40,418 nt of DNA from Lachnospiraceae bacterium (GTDB taxonomy: Bacteria; Bacillota_A; Clostridia; Lachnospirales; Lachnospiraceae). The position numbers were made by a program, and so were the translations under genes. Of this stretch, positions 23,496-32,646 are shown piece after piece. The notes under the pieces are model-generated. The model ran no database searches. It was not told the origin of the DNA and was given only the letters and a program-made list of their open reading frames with translations. Location: assembly GCA_017516285.1 (NCBI GenBank), contig JAFXDD010000007.1:1-40418 (forward strand), read 5' to 3'. How positions within the stretch are numbered: the first letter of the stretch is position 1; each line of letters begins with the position of its first letter.

Positions 23496-23529
23496 AAAAC
23501 AGTGGCTTGAGATTTCTTGCCACTGTTTT
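23496..23529. terminator. Bidirectional intrinsic terminator
   Basis: Perfect 11-bp stem AAAACAGTGGC / GCCACTGTTTT with a 12-base loop, between convergent genes (the flavoprotein and an Rpn remnant). A- and T-tracts on both sides allow use in either direction. Confidence 0.85.
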
Positions 23530-23539
23530 AATACCAAAA

Positions 23540-24145
23540 TTACATGTACCGCATAACCTCATCCTCTGCCATGCCAAGACGTTTTGCAGCCTCTGCCATA
23601 GAGATAATACCATCCTTCAGCAAAGAAATATAGGCTTCGATTTTGCCTTCAATTTTGCCCTGACTTCTTCCATTTCTCTCACCATTTCTATACGCGGTTT
23701 TAACCGGATGTTCTAACACCTTACCTCCCATAATGTCTCCCAAACTTTCTGTAAGGTTCTTATATTTTGCTGCCACATGTTCTATAACCTTCCGACTCAT
23801 TGCCAGAATGGTACCTATAGCATACTCGTCGATTTTGCCTTCCTTACCTGCTTTGTTAAGCTTGTCCAGAATATCTTCGTACACCTTAAGCAATTCCATA
23901 AGCTTCCCTTCTTCTTTATTATACTCGAAAAGTTTCTTTTTGTATACTAAAATATGAAAAGAAATCAGAAAATATAAAATAAATAATTGCTTATTAAAAA
24001 TATCCTCCACTGTGTAGTGCTCCAACTTCATGACACGAACTTTATGTATTACTTCTCCTTCAGACGTCTGAACCATAATTTCAAACTCTTCCGGCGTTTT
24101 TCTGGCGCTCTGCAGGTATATAATTCCAGACAAAGGCAGTTTCAT
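23540..24145 (-). pseudogene. Rpn-family nuclease, C-terminal remnant
   Basis: A 201-codon frame that aligns with the second half of Rpn recombination-promoting nucleases. LPLSGIIYLQSARKTPEEFEI matches the segment following the nuclease core, then RVMKLEHYTVEDIFNKQL, a helical region, and the conserved tail MGGKVLEHPVKTAYRNGERNG and AAKRLGMAEDEV. Full-length relatives are around 280-300 residues and carry the PD-(D/E)XK core in the missing N-terminal 100 or so residues. The frame stays open upstream through a terminator-like hairpin toward the M56 gene but shows no core motif. No good ribosome binding site precedes the ATG at 24145. A decayed copy is the simplest reading. Confidence 0.65.
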
Positions 24146-24168
24146 TAAAAATATTACTAAATTTTTAT

Positions 24169-24191
24169 AAAAAACCTCGCGCCTCTGCGCG
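24169..24191 (-). terminator. Terminator of the BlaI-M56 operon
   Basis: On the minus strand, CGCGC-AGAG-GCGCG, then AGG and six T. It lies about 35 bases after the M56 stop at 24226. Confidence 0.55.
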
Positions 24192-24225
24192 TAAACCGAC
24201 CACTTCGTGCTCCGTGCAATTTCTT

Positions 24226-26655
24226 TTATTTTAACTTCTGGTGCGCCATGATCTGATAACCATTCTCTACCTTTTTCAATATCAACACATCCGTACCATA
24301 GTCAAATTCTTCGTACAATCTTACAATGTCCCCATCTATTTCGCCACGAGTGCAAGTGAACATTCCCGCTCCGAAATCAGATGTATAATTGTAATACGCA
24401 TCGTACTCAGAGAGATAATTAACATCTGAGGTATCCAAATCGTCTACGGTAATACCGGCATATTCTGTTAACATGAGATTTATAATTCGCACAGGATATC
24501 TATGGACAGGTACTGGCATATCGTCAAGCGATGATACTTTTCCGTAAAACAAGAAATCTTTTTGCTCTTTCAGTATTGCGAATTCTGCCTCGTCTACCTT
24601 GCTACCATCTCCGGGAAAATGTCTCAGAAATTCTTCAAAATTCAAATCACGAACATCGGAATAATAGGAAGTAAAGAAACAACTCCAAATATTTGTACCC
24701 ATCGGATTACCTTGTTTGTTAAACAGAATTGGAGAAAATGTTTCATTAACTTTATCAATTTCTTCCTGTGTTAAAGTTCGGTCTGCGATTTTATTAGAAG
24801 CTGCCTTAAAATTGGTGTGACTTTCTTCTGAATCATAAGTGTACTCCATGAAACATTGATAAATCGCACCGTTTCTTGTATCTTCAACATGTACTTGAAC
24901 AATGCCATTACCCAGATAGGTTAATTCACTGGCTATAATGTATTCTGCGTCCCAATCTTGGCTGACCAGATGCACAATACCATCACGGATAAATGCTAAT
25001 TTCCAAGGAGCGCCAGTTCCATCTGCGTACTGAACAACACCATCGAGCCCGTAAGCTCCATCATCAGCATACACATGATCAGTAACAATAATTGTTTCAT
25101 CATCTGAAATGCTGTTCTGGAATATTTCCAATATATCTGCACTTTCAGATACATCCATAATTACTCGGATGCCATAAACATCTGCAATTCGTGCAGGATA
25201 GGTTTCAAGGATTTCACTGGAGTATTCAATTTCAATCACATCTCCGACTTCCGGTTCGGGTGACGGATGCGCATTTCTAATAGGCACTTCAATTCGGTCT
25301 GCGCTACTCAGTTCCCAACCGCCTTCAACAGGTTTCACAAGATAATATCCATCATGTACTTCCAGAATTTCAGCTTGGAGCACCTGATGTGCTTCATTAT
25401 CTGCAATACGTACCTCTACATTTTCCACTTCAACACAAACAATAATGTCCTCATCGGTGGGGTTCTGCATATTTACGCCAATCTTAAACCACGTATCTTT
25501 TTCGGCATCAAATTCTACCGGCATACCATGCGTAAGATAGGTGGCAGTATATCCGGTTTCTGTTGTTTCATTGACCGGGGATAAAAGGACTTCCGTATCA
25601 CCCAATCCATCACCAGACCATATTTTGATTGAATTCTTGCTTGTGCAGACTTCTTCATCTGAATACACAAATTCTTCTTGACTTCCCGCCGGAACAACGA
25701 TTCGCAGCGTGTAACTGTCTTGCTTCGGATTTGTCAGGAAGCAGACCGCAACCACCACACAGGCAATAACTGCAAGAATAATAATCCAAAATGCAGGCCT
25801 CTCATAATTCATCACGGACTTCACACGCTCCTTTACACCCACCTCACCAAAAGCAAGAGGACAGGCAGCAATCATACGACGGTTCACGCTACAAGCTACA
25901 AGTGCTTGGGTATAATCTGCTTTTTGCTCATTTCCGAGTTCCTTGATAACCTTTTCATCGCAGGCAAGCTCGATGTCACGACATAGCAGAACATACGCCA
26001 ACCACATCAGAGGATTAAACCAATGAATTGTCAGAAGAAGAAATCCAAGGGGCTTCCACCAATGATCTTTGCGATAAATGTGCGCCTGCTCATGCGCAAC
26101 AACGTACTCAAAATCTTGTCCATCCAGTTTGAACGACAAATAAATTTTTGGTTTGATGATGCCCAAGACAAACGGTGAGTTTACATTCTCGCTCTGAAAA
26201 ATATTGTCTTTGTAGCGAACAGCAGTATCTACTTTTCGACACAGACGCAAATAACTGATAGCCGTATATAATACCAAAATAATCATGCCCAAAATCCAAA
26301 TGTATTCATAGATACCAATAGTGCTCTGCAAAAGATTTATACTGGCACCTACCATCGGAGTGTTGGACTGGCTGATAATAGGATTAACTGCATTATTTAT
26401 TGCATTTATACCGCTATTGATGGTAGGGGTGGTATCCATTCCAATGTTCAACGGAATGGTTTCGGCACTCGGAATCAGGCTCAATGCACTCTCAAAAGAG
26501 AATGGACTAATCAATCTGACTGCAACCAAGCCCCAAAGAAGAACATTGATCCACTTGGGGGCTCTCTTTAATACAAATCTGAGAATCAGTACAGCCAAGA
26601 CAAGCCAACTTGCTGATATACTCATGTTGACAATTTTCAAAAAGGGTTCGTTCAT
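24226..26655 (-). CDS. M56 (BlaR1-like) membrane metallopeptidase with long sensor region
   Basis: An 809-residue protein. The first 310 residues are the M56 domain: TM helices near 12-30, 38-50, 115-138 and 289-307, zinc motif HEQAH (188-192) and the partner region ELACDEKV (229-236). The remaining 500 extracytoplasmic residues are not a penicillin-binding domain; they contain an OB-like segment (about 435-510, EILEVHDGYYLVKPVEGGWELSS) and a further alpha/beta region. By analogy to BlaR1, a signal bound outside triggers cytoplasmic proteolysis that inactivates the BlaI-type repressor encoded just upstream, with which it overlaps by 4 bases. The ligand is unknown, and no beta-lactamase is adjacent. 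Confidence 0.85.
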   Translation of the reverse strand: MNEPFLKIVNMSISASWLVLAVLILRFVLKRAPKWINVLLWGLVAVRLISPFSFESALSLIPSAETIPLNIGMDTTPTINSGINAINNAVNPIISQSNTPMVGASINLLQSTIGIYEYIWILGMIILVLYTAISYLRLCRKVDTAVRYKDNIFQSENVNSPFVLGIIKPKIYLSFKLDGQDFEYVVAHEQAHIYRKDHWWKPLGFLLLTIHWFNPLMWLAYVLLCRDIELACDEKVIKELGNEQKADYTQALVACSVNRRMIAACPLAFGEVGVKERVKSVMNYERPAFWIIILAVIACVVVAVCFLTNPKQDSYTLRIVVPAGSQEEFVYSDEEVCTSKNSIKIWSGDGLGDTEVLLSPVNETTETGYTATYLTHGMPVEFDAEKDTWFKIGVNMQNPTDEDIIVCVEVENVEVRIADNEAHQVLQAEILEVHDGYYLVKPVEGGWELSSADRIEVPIRNAHPSPEPEVGDVIEIEYSSEILETYPARIADVYGIRVIMDVSESADILEIFQNSISDDETIIVTDHVYADDGAYGLDGVVQYADGTGAPWKLAFIRDGIVHLVSQDWDAEYIIASELTYLGNGIVQVHVEDTRNGAIYQCFMEYTYDSEESHTNFKAASNKIADRTLTQEEIDKVNETFSPILFNKQGNPMGTNIWSCFFTSYYSDVRDLNFEEFLRHFPGDGSKVDEAEFAILKEQKDFLFYGKVSSLDDMPVPVHRYPVRIINLMLTEYAGITVDDLDTSDVNYLSEYDAYYNYTSDFGAGMFTCTRGEIDGDIVRLYEEFDYGTDVLILKKVENGYQIMAHQKLK

Positions 26656-27029
26656 TGTGAACCTCCTTTCCTGATACGGTCAATCATACGTTGAACTTCG
26701 TTAAGATCATCTTCTGACATATCCTGATTTTTCGTAAACGCAGCGATAAAAGCAGGCAGGGAACCTTCAAATTTTTTCTCAACCAGTTCGTCTATCTCAC
26801 ACGCCTGTGCTTCGTCTTTAGAAACGAGCGATGTAATGATGCTGTTATTATTCTTTAATACGCCACGTTCCCCAAGGCGTTTAATAACAGTATAGGTTGT
26901 GGTTCGCTTCCAACCAAGTTGTTCCTGACAGAGCTTTACAAGCTCAACAGCAGTAATAGGCTCATGTTCCCACATAATCAGACAAAAACGATATTCACTT
27001 TCGTGGATCTTCGGAATGTCCATATTCAC
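26652..27029 (-). CDS. BlaI/MecI/CopY family transcriptional repressor
   Basis: A 125-residue winged-helix repressor. The pattern ESEYRFCLIMWEHEPITAVELV, then LGWKRTTTYTVIKRLGERGVL, is the BlaI DNA-binding domain; the C-terminal helix region (KKFEGSLPAFIAAF) dimerises and carries the usual cleavage region. It overlaps the M56 sensor start by 4 bases. Two palindromes GTCTA-N6-TAGAC lie over its own promoter (27039-27080), so autoregulation is nearly certain. Start 27029 has a good distance to AAGGAGA. This pair is the standard BlaI-BlaR1 layout; the regulated output is probably the pair itself or an unlinked gene. Confidence 0.92.
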   Translation of the reverse strand: MNMDIPKIHESEYRFCLIMWEHEPITAVELVKLCQEQLGWKRTTTYTVIKRLGERGVLKNNNSIITSLVSKDEAQACEIDELVEKKFEGSLPAFIAAFTKNQDMSEDDLNEVQRMIDRIRKGGSQ

Positions 27030-27038
27030 AATCTCCTT

Positions 27039-27082
27039 GTCTACTCTATTAGACTTTATACATAGTCTACCACATTAGACAA
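27039..27082 (-). promoter_or_regulatory. BlaI-type promoter with two operators
   Basis: Two identical-arm palindromes, GTCTA-N6-TAGAC, at 27065-27080 and 27039-27054, with centres 26 bp apart. The promoter is -35 TTGTCT (27082-27077), 16-base spacer, -10 TATAAA (27060-27055). One operator overlaps the -35 and spacer and the other covers the start point, as expected for BlaI/MecI repression. Confidence 0.8.
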
Positions 27083-27167
27083 AGGAAATCAATAGATTTC
27101 ACAGAAAAGATACAAACAATAAATTCTCTTTTCTCATAACAACCTCTACACAGTTTATGTCGAAGTT

Positions 27168-27203
27168 AAAAAGGGATTTGTGCTCAAATTGAACACAAGT
27201 CCC
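27168..27203 (-). terminator. Terminator of the response regulator gene
   Basis: On the minus strand, GGGACTTGTG pairs with CACAAATCCC (one mismatch) and is followed by TTTTT, about 60 bases after the stop at 27263. Confidence 0.7.
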
Positions 27204-27262
27204 ACTGTGATATGTTTAACTGTTTTACGAACACCCGTCATACTTTGCAGGCCGTTTTTACT

Positions 27263-27943
27263 TTACTCATTGTTTACGCTAAACTTATACCCCAACCCCC
27301 ACACAGTCTTGATATAGTCGCACTCGCCCAATTTGCTGCGGAGCTTTTTCACGTGGGTATCAATGGTTCGGGCGTCGCCAAAATAATCATAATTCCATAC
27401 GCTGTTGAGTATCCTCTCTCTGGAAAGGGCAATGCCTTTATTCTCCATAAGATAGGTCAGAAGCTCAAATTCCTTGTAGCTGAGCTCCACTTCCTTACTG
27501 GCAACGGTGACGGTATGAGCTGTTTTATCCAGCCGGATATCACCCACCTGCAGGACTTCGCTGCCTGTGTTTTCTTTATTTCTGCGAAGCAGCGCCTGCA
27601 CCCGTGCTACCAGTATCTTGGGACTGAACGGCTTGGAAATATACTCATCTACCCCCAGCTCAAAACCTTTCAATTCATCGTGTTCCTCACCCCGGGCGGT
27701 CAACATCACCACCGGCACTTTGGAGTAGGCACGAATTTCCTTTAACACCTCATACCCATTCAGCTTCGGCATCATCACATCCAATATAACCAAGGCTATG
27801 TCGCTGTTTGCAAAATAAATGTCCAGCGCCTCGGCACCATCCTCTGCCTCCAATATCTGATACCCCGCCTTGGCCAGGAAATCATGCACCAGCTTGCGCA
27901 TTCTGCTTTCATCATCTACTACTAATATCTTTAAAGTCTCCAT
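27263..27943 (-). CDS. OmpR/PhoB family response regulator, orphan
   Basis: A 226-residue two-domain regulator. The receiver (1-120) has the acidic pair DD (10-11), phosphoacceptor Asp55 in VILDVMMP, Thr82 and Lys104 (SKPFSP). The C-terminal winged helix (about 130-223) contains SYKEFELLTYLMENKG, TIDTHVKKLRSKLG and the closing WGLGYKF. The start has AAAGGAG 9 bases before the ATG. No histidine kinase is next to it: upstream is a GT-C-like membrane protein, and downstream is a terminator. The cognate kinase must be elsewhere or lost. All phosphorylation residues are intact. Confidence 0.93.
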   Translation of the reverse strand: METLKILVVDDESRMRKLVHDFLAKAGYQILEAEDGAEALDIYFANSDIALVILDVMMPKLNGYEVLKEIRAYSKVPVVMLTARGEEHDELKGFELGVDEYISKPFSPKILVARVQALLRRNKENTGSEVLQVGDIRLDKTAHTVTVASKEVELSYKEFELLTYLMENKGIALSRERILNSVWNYDYFGDARTIDTHVKKLRSKLGECDYIKTVWGLGYKFSVNNE

Positions 27944-28001
27944 TGTGTTCAGCTCCTTTTCCGATTAAAATCCAACTGTAACAAATGAGTACAATCTCTC
28001 A

Positions 28002-29627
28002 CTATTGGTAGTGTAGCATAAATTTATGTCTAAAGTGTGAAACGCCTCTCACAATCACTTTTTTCACCACCTCATAATACCTGATAATCCCCACGGCTGC
28101 CGCCAGCACAAACACGGGTACAAAGCAGATAAGATATCTTGCTCTGGCCTCAAAAAGCATCAGGTACAGAGTAATTCCCAGTATGGTCAGAAGTATAGTA
28201 TTGATAAGTCGCTTGTCCGTTCCTTTCCTGCCAAGACAGATACCCGGCACTGCAAAGATGATTGCAAGCCATACAATCTGGCAGTAGGTATTAAAATGTA
28301 TGCTATACTTATGAAGGGGCCAGAAAATATTTCTGAGTGTAAAGGAATAAGTCCCCTTGGAAAGCAGTCTGTAGGCGTTCAAATCGCAGTTACCTTCTCT
28401 TCCCCATCCAAAGGCACCGTCATTAAAGGTCATTACTGTTTTGCGAAGGAGGAAATTAAGGTAGCCTCCAAAGCCCTTCTCCTTCATGCGCTCTGCTATC
28501 ATAGTCTTTTGCACAGATAGTCTTTCCTGTGGGTCCGGATAATTACCAATGAGTGCCACGTCCGGGGAATAGTAGGAACCGGTAGTGTCCTCGTTCAGCC
28601 CCATCAGCATGTAGTGATAATATGTGGCGGAAATGTCCTTATTTTGAATATAGCCGGTATCCTTATAAATGTAGCCCTGAGCACCTTTATAAAGCAGCAC
28701 TACAACTACTATCATGCAGGCTTTTATAAGCAACTCCTTCCACTCTGTACGCACTTTTGGCGCAGCATAAATAACTTCCAACATAGTAACCGCAATTAAT
28801 ACAATCAACACCGGCGGCTTAATCATAGCACCCACTGCCCCTGCCAGATAACAAAGGAAAAACAGTAAATATCTGACAACCTTATTCCCGGCATGATAAT
28901 AATATACATAAAAGCATAGGCTTAAAATTGGAAACAGCAGCGCAAACATATCCGTATATGGAGCCGTTTTCCATGGTGAAATACCGATACTGGCTACAAA
29001 CAAAATAAAGCCCGCTAAAACTGCTGCAACATTGTTGGTCACCTTTTTGATGGTCACACAGGTAGCCATTCCCGCAAGAGATATCAGTCCGCAAATGGTC
29101 TGCATCCAAAGAAAATCTTCCGGATATGGATACCCTGCCGTATTCCGTGCCATCTGATAAATTCGCCCCAAAATAAAGGCCATAGGCACATTATTCGGAT
29201 ACATGGAATAATAGACATCATCTCCTATTTCATGCCCCACTGCCAGGTTATAGGCCGTACCTACCACACAATCCACGTCCCAGCCCTGCTTAAACCAGAT
29301 ACACTTGCATATCTCCTCATTGATAAAATAGAGAACCACAAAGGCCACAACCAGACTACACAGGGTAATAACAGACAGTTTCCTGTTAAACTGCACCCTT
29401 TTTAACAGCACACACATCACCACAAACAATATCAAAATCAGTATGCTGAAAAGAGACAACCGCTTATTTCCCCACAGGGCTATCAGCTTATTGGTGTCAT
29501 GGTAATTCATGGTATTACCATACACAAAAATGCAAAACAACACCGGTACAAAAATCAGTAAAAACATTACCGATAAAGCAGTATGTATGGTAGTATCAAC
29601 ATTAAAATTTAATTTCATTTTTTTCAT
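28002..29627 (-). CDS. Multi-spanning membrane protein, probable GT-C (GT39-like) glycosyltransferase
   Basis: A 541-residue protein with about 11-13 transmembrane helices spread over its whole length and an extracellular loop after the first two helices (DVDCVVGTAYNLAVGHEIGD, then YYSMYPNN). This layout and the YPNNVPMAF and GYPYPEDF segments recall dolichyl/undecaprenyl-phosphate-sugar mannosyltransferases (PMT/ArnT/GT39 and related), which glycosylate wall polymers or lipids outside the membrane. The ATG at 29627 (MKKMKLN) is chosen for GAGGGATACG upstream; a longer frame adds an unlikely leader. It is 58 bases from the response regulator downstream and follows the ssrA terminator. Substrate unknown; family assignment is moderate. 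Confidence 0.65.
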   Translation of the reverse strand: MKKMKLNFNVDTTIHTALSVMFLLIFVPVLFCIFVYGNTMNYHDTNKLIALWGNKRLSLFSILILILFVVMCVLLKRVQFNRKLSVITLCSLVVAFVVLYFINEEICKCIWFKQGWDVDCVVGTAYNLAVGHEIGDDVYYSMYPNNVPMAFILGRIYQMARNTAGYPYPEDFLWMQTICGLISLAGMATCVTIKKVTNNVAAVLAGFILFVASIGISPWKTAPYTDMFALLFPILSLCFYVYYYHAGNKVVRYLLFFLCYLAGAVGAMIKPPVLIVLIAVTMLEVIYAAPKVRTEWKELLIKACMIVVVVLLYKGAQGYIYKDTGYIQNKDISATYYHYMLMGLNEDTTGSYYSPDVALIGNYPDPQERLSVQKTMIAERMKEKGFGGYLNFLLRKTVMTFNDGAFGWGREGNCDLNAYRLLSKGTYSFTLRNIFWPLHKYSIHFNTYCQIVWLAIIFAVPGICLGRKGTDKRLINTILLTILGITLYLMLFEARARYLICFVPVFVLAAAVGIIRYYEVVKKVIVRGVSHFRHKFMLHYQ

Positions 29628-29696
29628 GATTACGTATCCCTCAATAAAGCAATTATGCATTTCTTTCGGCAAGTGAAGTCCGTCCGCCTTATGTAC

Positions 29697-29737
29697 AAAA
29701 AAACCACAATCTCGGCATTTATGCCAAAATCATGGTT
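29697..29737 (-). terminator. ssrA terminator
   Basis: On the minus strand, AACCATGATTTTGGCAT pairs with ATGCCGAGATTGTGGTT through a short loop and is followed by a run of T. It starts a few bases after the tmRNA 3' end. Confidence 0.85.
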
Positions 29738-29745
29738 CTCTCAGA

Positions 29746-30090
29746 TGGACTAGAGGGGAGTCGAACCCCTGTCCAAAAGCCTATTCCCTGTCCTTCTACT
29801 ATCATAGTGGGTTTTTATGGTTGCCCATTTCCCTCACAAGCCGGCAAACCGACAAGCCGGCAAGCTTGGTAGCTTCATGATACGCCCTGATACGCAAAGC
29901 TTAATATCAGTCGTTTCCTACAAGGATGATGCCTGAGTCCCGATGTGTAGGTGCACCGGGTCAGACAACTGCCGCTTAGGCAGCGTAAGCTAATTTATTA
30001 TCAGCGTTTATATTTAAGTTTGTGATTTGACGCATCACCTGCGGATAGCTTCTCCAGCTGCAAGACCCCTGTCGAAACCTTTACTAGCCC
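29746..30090 (-). ncRNA. ssrA: Transfer-messenger RNA (tmRNA)
   Basis: A leftward RNA of about 345 bases. The 5' end GGGCTAG pairs with the 3' acceptor CTAGTCC (one G-T pair), followed by discriminator A; CCA is not encoded (TCT follows). The T-arm AGGGGTTCGACTCCCCT is intact and the 5' side has the tmRNA hallmark GGTTTCGACAGGGG. The tag reading frame (30023-29976) appears to read TNLNINADNKLAYAA then TAA, ending in the LA(Y)AA type of degradation tag; the resume codon by position is ACA, where GCN is usual. GC-rich pseudoknot arms with repeated GCCGGCTTG lie at 29850-29870. It lies directly after smpB, its protein partner. Confidence 0.93.
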
Positions 30091-30120
30091 GGATTGGTGC
30101 ATTCCCTTACAGAACGCACA

Positions 30121-30585
30121 TTATAAGTTTGATATTTTAAACTCGCGCTCATTGGCACGACGTTCATCCTTTTTGGCAATGTCCTGACGCTTGTCAAAGA
30201 GCTTCTTACCACGTGCAAGACCTACTTCCATTTTAGCCTTTCCGTCTTTAAAGTATACTTGAAGTGGCACCAAAGTGCAACCCTTTTCTGCTACTTTTCC
30301 GGTTAATTTATTTATTTCCTGCTTGTGCAGCAAAAGCTTTTTCACACGCAGTGGGTCTTTGTTAAAAATGTTGCCCTTTTCATACGGACTGATATGCATG
30401 CCGTAAACAAAAACCTCTCCGTTTTCGATGCGGATAAAGGACTCTTTTACGCTGCACTTGCCCATGCGAAGGCTTTTGACCTCCGTGCCGTGGAGCACGA
30501 GGCCAGCCTCATATTTTTCATCTATAAAATAATCATGATATGCCTTTTTATTGTTGGCAACTAATTTCATAGTTTCTTTACTCAT
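30121..30585 (-). CDS. smpB: SsrA-binding protein SmpB
   Basis: A 154-residue protein with the SmpB beta-barrel: [39 protein letters not shown], then HISPYEKGN, and the basic tail [21 protein letters not shown], which sits in the ribosomal mRNA channel. It binds the tRNA-like domain of tmRNA and delivers it to stalled ribosomes. Spacing is 9 bases from rnr, with GGAGAG upstream; ssrA follows within 31 bases. The rnr-smpB-ssrA order is the classical trans-translation group. Confidence 0.97.
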   Translation of the reverse strand: MSKETMKLVANNKKAYHDYFIDEKYEAGLVLHGTEVKSLRMGKCSVKESFIRIENGEVFVYGMHISPYEKGNIFNKDPLRVKKLLLHKQEINKLTGKVAEKGCTLVPLQVYFKDGKAKMEVGLARGKKLFDKRQDIAKKDERRANEREFKISNL

Positions 30586-30594
30586 TTTGCTCTC

Positions 30595-32556
30595 CTAAAT
30601 ATAGTCCTTCCAGAAAACTTCTCCCTTGAAATCCGGGATGGCAAAGTCCACGGTTCTGGAAATTTTGTCCACATCCACTACAATAACCTTTACCTTCTGA
30701 CCAAGGCAATATTTGCGCCCGGTCATTTCCCCCACGAATTCATAGGTAGCTTCATTAAAGTAATAGCGGTCCCCCGGTATGCGGGAATAGTGTACCAGCC
30801 CCTCTACCGTATTGGGCAGCTCCACATAGATGCCCCAGCTGGTGACACCGCTGACCACTCCTTCAAAGCATTCACCGATTTTATCCTCCATAAACTCGGC
30901 CTTTTTCATCTTGATGGTCTCACGCTCTGCTTCCTCAGCCCTGCGCTCTGTGGTAGAGGACTGATTTGCCACCTGATCCAGAATGGCTTGATAATGGGCT
31001 ACTCTGCCTTCATTTAAACGTCCACGGTATTCTTCTTTAATAATGCGATGAATCTGTAAATCCGGGTAACGCCTGATAGGGGACGTAAAGTGACAATAGT
31101 ATTTGCATGCCAGACCAAAGTGACCGGTGCTTTCGGTACTGTACTTTGCCTGTTTCATGCTGCGAAGGGTCAATCTGGATATCATGGCCTCCGCATCTGT
31201 GCCGGCAATACTGTCCAAAAGCTTTTGAATCTCCTTTGGATGAATGTCCTCTCTGTGCCCTGCCTTGAGCTGAAATCCGAAGTTTCTGATAAAGGTTACC
31301 AGCTTCTGAATTTTCTCCGTATCAGGATTTTCATGGGTACGATAAACGAAAGGTGTTTCCTGCCAGAAAAAGTGCTCTGCCACGGTTTCATTAGCCACCA
31401 GCATAAACTCTTCGATTAAATTGGTAGCAGTATTTCGCTCATATGGTTTAATTTCAATAGGATGACCCTTCTTGTCCAGAATAACCTTGGTTTCCGGAAA
31501 ATCAAAGTCGATGGAGCCGCGTTTACGACGTTTTCTTCGTAGGATTGCTGCCAGCTCTCCCATCTGTTCAAACATGGGTACCAGCTCCTCATACTTTGCT
31601 ATCTCCTCGGTATCCTTATCCTCCAATATTTTTTTCACACTGGTATAAGTCATACGTCTGTTGGAATGAATGACGCTTTCACACAACCTGTGATCAATCA
31701 CATCCCCCTTGGAATCTATCGTCATCAGGCAACTTAGTGCCAATCTGTCTACGTCCTCATTGAGGGAGCATATACCATTGGATAAGGCATGAGGCAGCAT
31801 GGGAATAACCCTGTCCACCAGATATACACTGGTGCCGCGCTTTAAAGCCTCTCTGTCCAGTGCAGAATTTTCCTGCACGTAATTAGTCACGTCTGCAATG
31901 TGTACGCCCAAATGATACAAACCATTCTCCACCGTAAGGCTGACTGCATCATCCAGGTCCTTCGCATCTTCACCATCAATAGTCACCATCTGCACATCCC
32001 GTAAATCCGCACGACCTGCCATGTCTGCTTCGGAAACATCCTGGGCCACACGCTCTGCCTGATTTAATACCTTGTCCGGAAAAAGCACCGGTAAATCAAA
32101 GGCCTTTACAATAGACATAATATCCACTCCCGGGTCATTGATATGACCCAGTATCTCTACTACCTTGCCCTCCGGCTTACGGCCCGGCTTACCATAGTCT
32201 GTAATCTCAACCACCACCTTGTGGCCATCTACCGCTCCCTTAGAGCGTTCCTTACTGACAAAAATATCCTGTGCAATCTTTTGGTTGTCAGGAATGACAA
32301 AGCCAAAAGCCTTGCTTTTTTGAAAGGTACCTACCACCTGAGTAATGGCATGGCTCATCACCTTTAACACCTTGGCCTCCTGACGTTTGCCACCGGGTCT
32401 GCCCATAAACTCTATCTCTACAGTATCCTGATGAAAGGCACCGCCGGTATACTCCGGCGGAATAAAAAAGTCCTCTTCATGGCCTTCTACCGTAACAAAA
32501 CCAAATCCCTTCGGATGACTGATAAACGTACCTAATGCATAAATTTTTTCTCTCAT
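30595..32556 (-). CDS. rnr: Ribonuclease R
   Basis: A 653-residue 3'-5' exoribonuclease of the RNB family. N-terminal cold-shock domains (GFGFVTVEG at 17-25 and AFGFVIPD at 83-90), the RNB catalytic domain with TIDGEDAKDLDDAV (192-205; Asp194, 200, 202, 203 hold the metal ions) and a C-terminal S1 domain (from about 565, FEGVVSGVTSWGIYVEL). It degrades structured RNA and, with SmpB-tmRNA, non-stop mRNA. It lacks the long basic C-terminal tail of E. coli RNase R, as is common in Firmicutes. It is followed by smpB after 9 bases and separated from secG by a strong terminator. Confidence 0.96.
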   Translation of the reverse strand: MREKIYALGTFISHPKGFGFVTVEGHEEDFFIPPEYTGGAFHQDTVEIEFMGRPGGKRQEAKVLKVMSHAITQVVGTFQKSKAFGFVIPDNQKIAQDIFVSKERSKGAVDGHKVVVEITDYGKPGRKPEGKVVEILGHINDPGVDIMSIVKAFDLPVLFPDKVLNQAERVAQDVSEADMAGRADLRDVQMVTIDGEDAKDLDDAVSLTVENGLYHLGVHIADVTNYVQENSALDREALKRGTSVYLVDRVIPMLPHALSNGICSLNEDVDRLALSCLMTIDSKGDVIDHRLCESVIHSNRRMTYTSVKKILEDKDTEEIAKYEELVPMFEQMGELAAILRRKRRKRGSIDFDFPETKVILDKKGHPIEIKPYERNTATNLIEEFMLVANETVAEHFFWQETPFVYRTHENPDTEKIQKLVTFIRNFGFQLKAGHREDIHPKEIQKLLDSIAGTDAEAMISRLTLRSMKQAKYSTESTGHFGLACKYYCHFTSPIRRYPDLQIHRIIKEEYRGRLNEGRVAHYQAILDQVANQSSTTERRAEEAERETIKMKKAEFMEDKIGECFEGVVSGVTSWGIYVELPNTVEGLVHYSRIPGDRYYFNEATYEFVGEMTGRKYCLGQKVKVIVVDVDKISRTVDFAIPDFKGEVFWKDYI

Positions 32557-32610
32557 TCGTCTCCTCCCTTGCGGAGTTTTTTTACTAGAAAACGAGTAAC
32601 TTCCCGGTAA

Positions 32611-32639
32611 ATAAAACCCCTTCTTGAAACAAGAAGGGG
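32611..32639 (-). terminator. secG terminator
   Basis: On the minus strand, a perfect 10-bp stem CCCCTTCTTG / CAAGAAGGGG with a TTT loop, followed by TTTTAT. It lies just after the secG stop at 32647. Confidence 0.95.
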
Positions 32640-32646
32640 CTACATA

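Noticed and set aside
29746..29790. Ordinary tRNA gene suggested by the T-arm-like sequence
   Set aside because: The T-arm belongs to the tRNA-like domain of tmRNA; there is no anticodon arm, and the acceptor partner lies at 30084-30090.
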